Of a DNA stretch of 64,000 nt, positions 62,429-64,000 are shown one piece after another. Position 1 is the stretch's first letter; each line of letters starts with the position of its first letter. Source of the DNA: Salinimicrobium sp. TH3 (lineage in GTDB: Bacteria; Bacteroidota; Bacteroidia; Flavobacteriales; Flavobacteriaceae); assembly GCF_026676115.1 (NCBI RefSeq), contig NZ_JAPONB010000008.1:124001-188000 (forward strand). Direction: 5' to 3'. The notes below the pieces were generated by a model. That model was not told where the DNA came from and ran no database searches. It saw nothing but the letters and a program-made list of their open reading frames with translations. Both the position numbers and the translations under genes were made by a program.

Positions 62429-62546
62429 TGTCATTTCGAAGGAGCCTTTTCAGGGACTGAGAAATCTGCCCAACCCTTGTAGAAAACCTGTTGAGACCTC
62501 TCGTCATTTTCTTCACTTTCGTTCAGAAAACTCTATCGAGATGACA
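62429..62546. repeat. 118-bp element with terminal inverted repeats (MITE/REP-like)
   Basis: Ends TGTCATTTCGA and TCGAGATGACA match at 10 of 11 positions as inverted repeats. Internal text (GGGACTGAGAAATCTG, GAGACCTCTCGTC) resembles the TGTCATTTCGA...TCGAAATGACA intergenic repeats I know from Flavobacteria. No coding capacity. It looks degenerate. Confidence 0.6.
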
Positions 62547-62600
62547 ACATTCAAATACCTCTGCAAACTGGAACTTTAAACCACTTCGAACCTTGAACTA

Positions 62601-62630
62601 AAAAACCCGGAGCTTTCACTCCGGGTTTTT
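62601..62630. terminator. Terminator of the DUF4293 gene
   Basis: Perfect 12-bp stem AAAAACCCGGAG/CTCCGGGTTTTT with loop CTTTCA, symmetrical A/T runs. Confidence 0.92.
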
Positions 62631-62658
62631 ACGCACTAATACTACTAAGATAAAAGGT

Positions 62659-63069
62659 TTATCGCAACCGGTCCACAGATTTTACAAGATCTTCATCCTT
62701 TTTTATGGCCTTATTGGCCAGCACTAAAAAAACGATAGAAAATACAGGAGTCAGCATCCCAATACCTTTCTCTGAAACCGAAGTTTCTCCAGATATAGTT
62801 AGGGACCAATAGACAAATAATCCTAGTAAAATTAAGTTTAATAAGATATTGATACGCCCCAGTACGAACTGAAGCTTTCTATTCCTAAACAAAAAGATCG
62901 TCACTATTGAGATCAAAGCTGAAATTAAGGTTAAACCTAAAGCAGTGTAAACATCTTCGATATATACAGCATTTCCTGTCTGGTCATTCCACAGCTTAAA
63001 AATAAAGACAAAGCCGGCACTAAAAAAAGCCGCAATTAACAAGTAAACAGTCTGAATTCTTTGTAGCAT
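62659..63069 (-). CDS. DUF4293 membrane protein
   Basis: 136 residues, four transmembrane helices, starting MLQRIQTVYLLIAA (the DUF4293 signature) and ending in a charged tail with AIKKDEDLVKSVDRLR. Bacteroidota-specific; unknown function. Divergent from rho, its usual neighbour. A TATTTTTG box (63089-63096, minus) gives a leader of about 16 nt. Confidence 0.9.
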   Translation of the reverse strand: MLQRIQTVYLLIAAFFSAGFVFIFKLWNDQTGNAVYIEDVYTALGLTLISALISIVTIFLFRNRKLQFVLGRINILLNLILLGLFVYWSLTISGETSVSEKGIGMLTPVFSIVFLVLANKAIKKDEDLVKSVDRLR

Positions 63070-63262
63070 TTCTCTTCAATAGAGGCACAAAAATAACAGA
63101 TTCTTTTTAGAAACCATATTAATAATCTGAAAATAATGTCGTATAATTGCAGTATCGATTCGTAACCAATTCAATAAAGGTTACTTAGACTCCAAAAAAT
63201 TTTTTCGATTCTTCCTCGAGAAGGTTAGTTAAACCAAAGACCAATTTTATTTAAGAACATTC

Positions 63263-64000
63263 ATGTTTGAAATTTCAGAATTAAAGGCTAAAAAGCTGCC
63301 TGAACTTCAGGAAATAGCCAAAACGCTACGGGTTCCAAAGTACCGCACGCAAAAGAAGCTTGACCTGGTATACCAAATTCTCGACTACCAGGCGGCAAAT
63401 CCGAAAAAAGTCCAGGAGGCACTGACAGACGAAGAAGAAAAACCTCAGCCTCAGGAAGATCAAAACTCCGGAAGGAATCAGCGAAAAACCCGTCCCAGAA
63501 AAGAGAAATCCAACAGCCCAAAGAGCTCCGTAGACCAGCGAAAGTCTTCTGATAAAAAGCCGGAAACTCCCGCAGGGAAACCTGAAGGTAAATCTGAAGG
63601 GAAAAAAGAGCAGCCTCAGGAAACAAAAGCTTCTTCCGACAACAGGAATGAGCAAAAAGGAAAAAAAGAAGATTCTCCAAGACAGCAATCTTCTAAAGAT
63701 TCTTCTTCCAGAAGTCAACAAAAAGACAACCGCAAGGATTCCCGTCAAAAGGATACACGAGATAACCGAAACCAGGGAAATCGTGATAACAGTCGCGACA
63801 ACAATCGTGACAGTGGGAACCGTGATAATAATGGCAACAGGGACAATCGAGACAGCGGGAACAGAGATTCCGGGAACCGTGATAATCGAAACCGCTATAA
63901 AGAACCAGATTACGAATTTGATGCGATCATAGAAAGCGAAGGAGTACTTGATATCATGCAGGACGGCTACGGCTTCCTTAGATCATCAGACTACATGTAT
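63263..64000 (+). CDS. rho: Transcription termination factor Rho (5' part, truncated by window end)
   Basis: The first 246 codons of Rho run off the window. Residues 1-45 are the helical N-terminal domain (MFEISELKAKKLPELQEIAK). About 46-215 are a low-complexity polar region: first Lys/Glu/Pro/Gln-rich, then repeats of N/R/D/S/G such as NRDSGNRD. The RNA-binding cold-shock domain starts at about 219 (DAIIESEGVLDIMQDGYGFL). Large N-terminal insertions are typical of Bacteroidota Rho; in Bacteroides thetaiotaomicron such a region drives phase separation. Confidence 0.93.
   Translation, partial: MFEISELKAKKLPELQEIAKTLRVPKYRTQKKLDLVYQILDYQAANPKKVQEALTDEEEKPQPQEDQNSGRNQRKTRPRKEKSNSPKSSVDQRKSSDKKPETPAGKPEGKSEGKKEQPQETKASSDNRNEQKGKKEDSPRQQSSKDSSSRSQQKDNRKDSRQKDTRDNRNQGNRDNSRDNNRDSGNRDNNGNRDNRDSGNRDSGNRDNRNRYKEPDYEFDAIIESEGVLDIMQDGYGFLRSSDYMY

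Overview
This window is a stretch of core chromosome from a Bacteroidota bacterium, almost certainly a marine-type Flavobacteriaceae. I base this on Bacteroidetes-specific families (BT_3928-type DoxX/thioredoxin-like protein, DUF4293, duplicated DUF1599, FAS1 lipoproteins, a TonB-dependent receptor with a CarboxypepD_reg-like N-terminus), on TAnnTTTG -7 promoter boxes with TTTG about 21 bp upstream, on the near absence of Shine-Dalgarno sequences, and on moderate-to-low GC. The genus (a Gramella/Salegentibacter-like member is my guess) cannot be fixed from the sequence. I see no rRNA, convincing tRNA, prophage, insertion sequence, CRISPR array or integrated element.

Layout. 1-8 kb: pyruvate carboxylase, YaaA, a PASTA protein with an RluD-type pseudouridine synthase, then ddl and coaD on the other strand. 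7.9-8.3 kb is a repeat-rich gap with two copies of a ~132-bp element and two heptamer tracts. 8.3-14.9 kb: TonB receptor, M14 peptidase lipoprotein, NUDIX hydrolase divergent from pyrE with an SRPBCC partner, and birA (the ligase that would charge the biotin carrier of pyruvate carboxylase). 15-19.9 kb: rsfS-ftsH, then LUD-cdsA-psd-acyl-CoA-binding protein, a phospholipid operon. 20-28.6 kb: valS, DUF1573 protein, aspartic protease with PDZ, aminotransferase-murB, two FAS1 lipoproteins. 28.7-35 kb: small membrane protein, GT2, ECF sigma factor, lipA-gap, hybrid histidine kinase. 35-43.9 kb: lpxK, Nif3-like, cysteine-less 'zinc-ribbon' protein, lipoprotein-msrA, K+/H+ antiporter, ohr, meaB, sugar-nucleotide epimerase.

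44-49 kb is the most system-like part: GT2, a tandemly duplicated LAB_N membrane protein and an ArnT-type GT39 overlap in one operon, beside an epimerase and a convergent PAP2 phosphatase/MATE operon. It looks like a complete route for making, flipping and transferring a lipid-linked sugar to lipid A or another envelope acceptor. 49-57.4 kb: M28 peptidase, GNAT-like protein, orphan lipoprotein histidine kinase, tpiA-prmA-clpS, BT_3928 and DUF1599 proteins. 57.5-64 kb: folP-cdaA (c-di-AMP synthase), truA-ABC exporter, phosphoesterase, DUF4293, and the 5' part of rho with a long low-complexity insertion.

The most unexpected signals lie outside genes: (i) heptamer tandem tracts of five different unit sequences, nearly all beginning at gene 3' ends; (ii) a dispersed palindrome with core CAAAAATGnCATTTTTG, one copy lying inside a perfect 49-bp bidirectional terminator; (iii) promoters nested in the terminator of the preceding gene; (iv) predicted leaderless starts.
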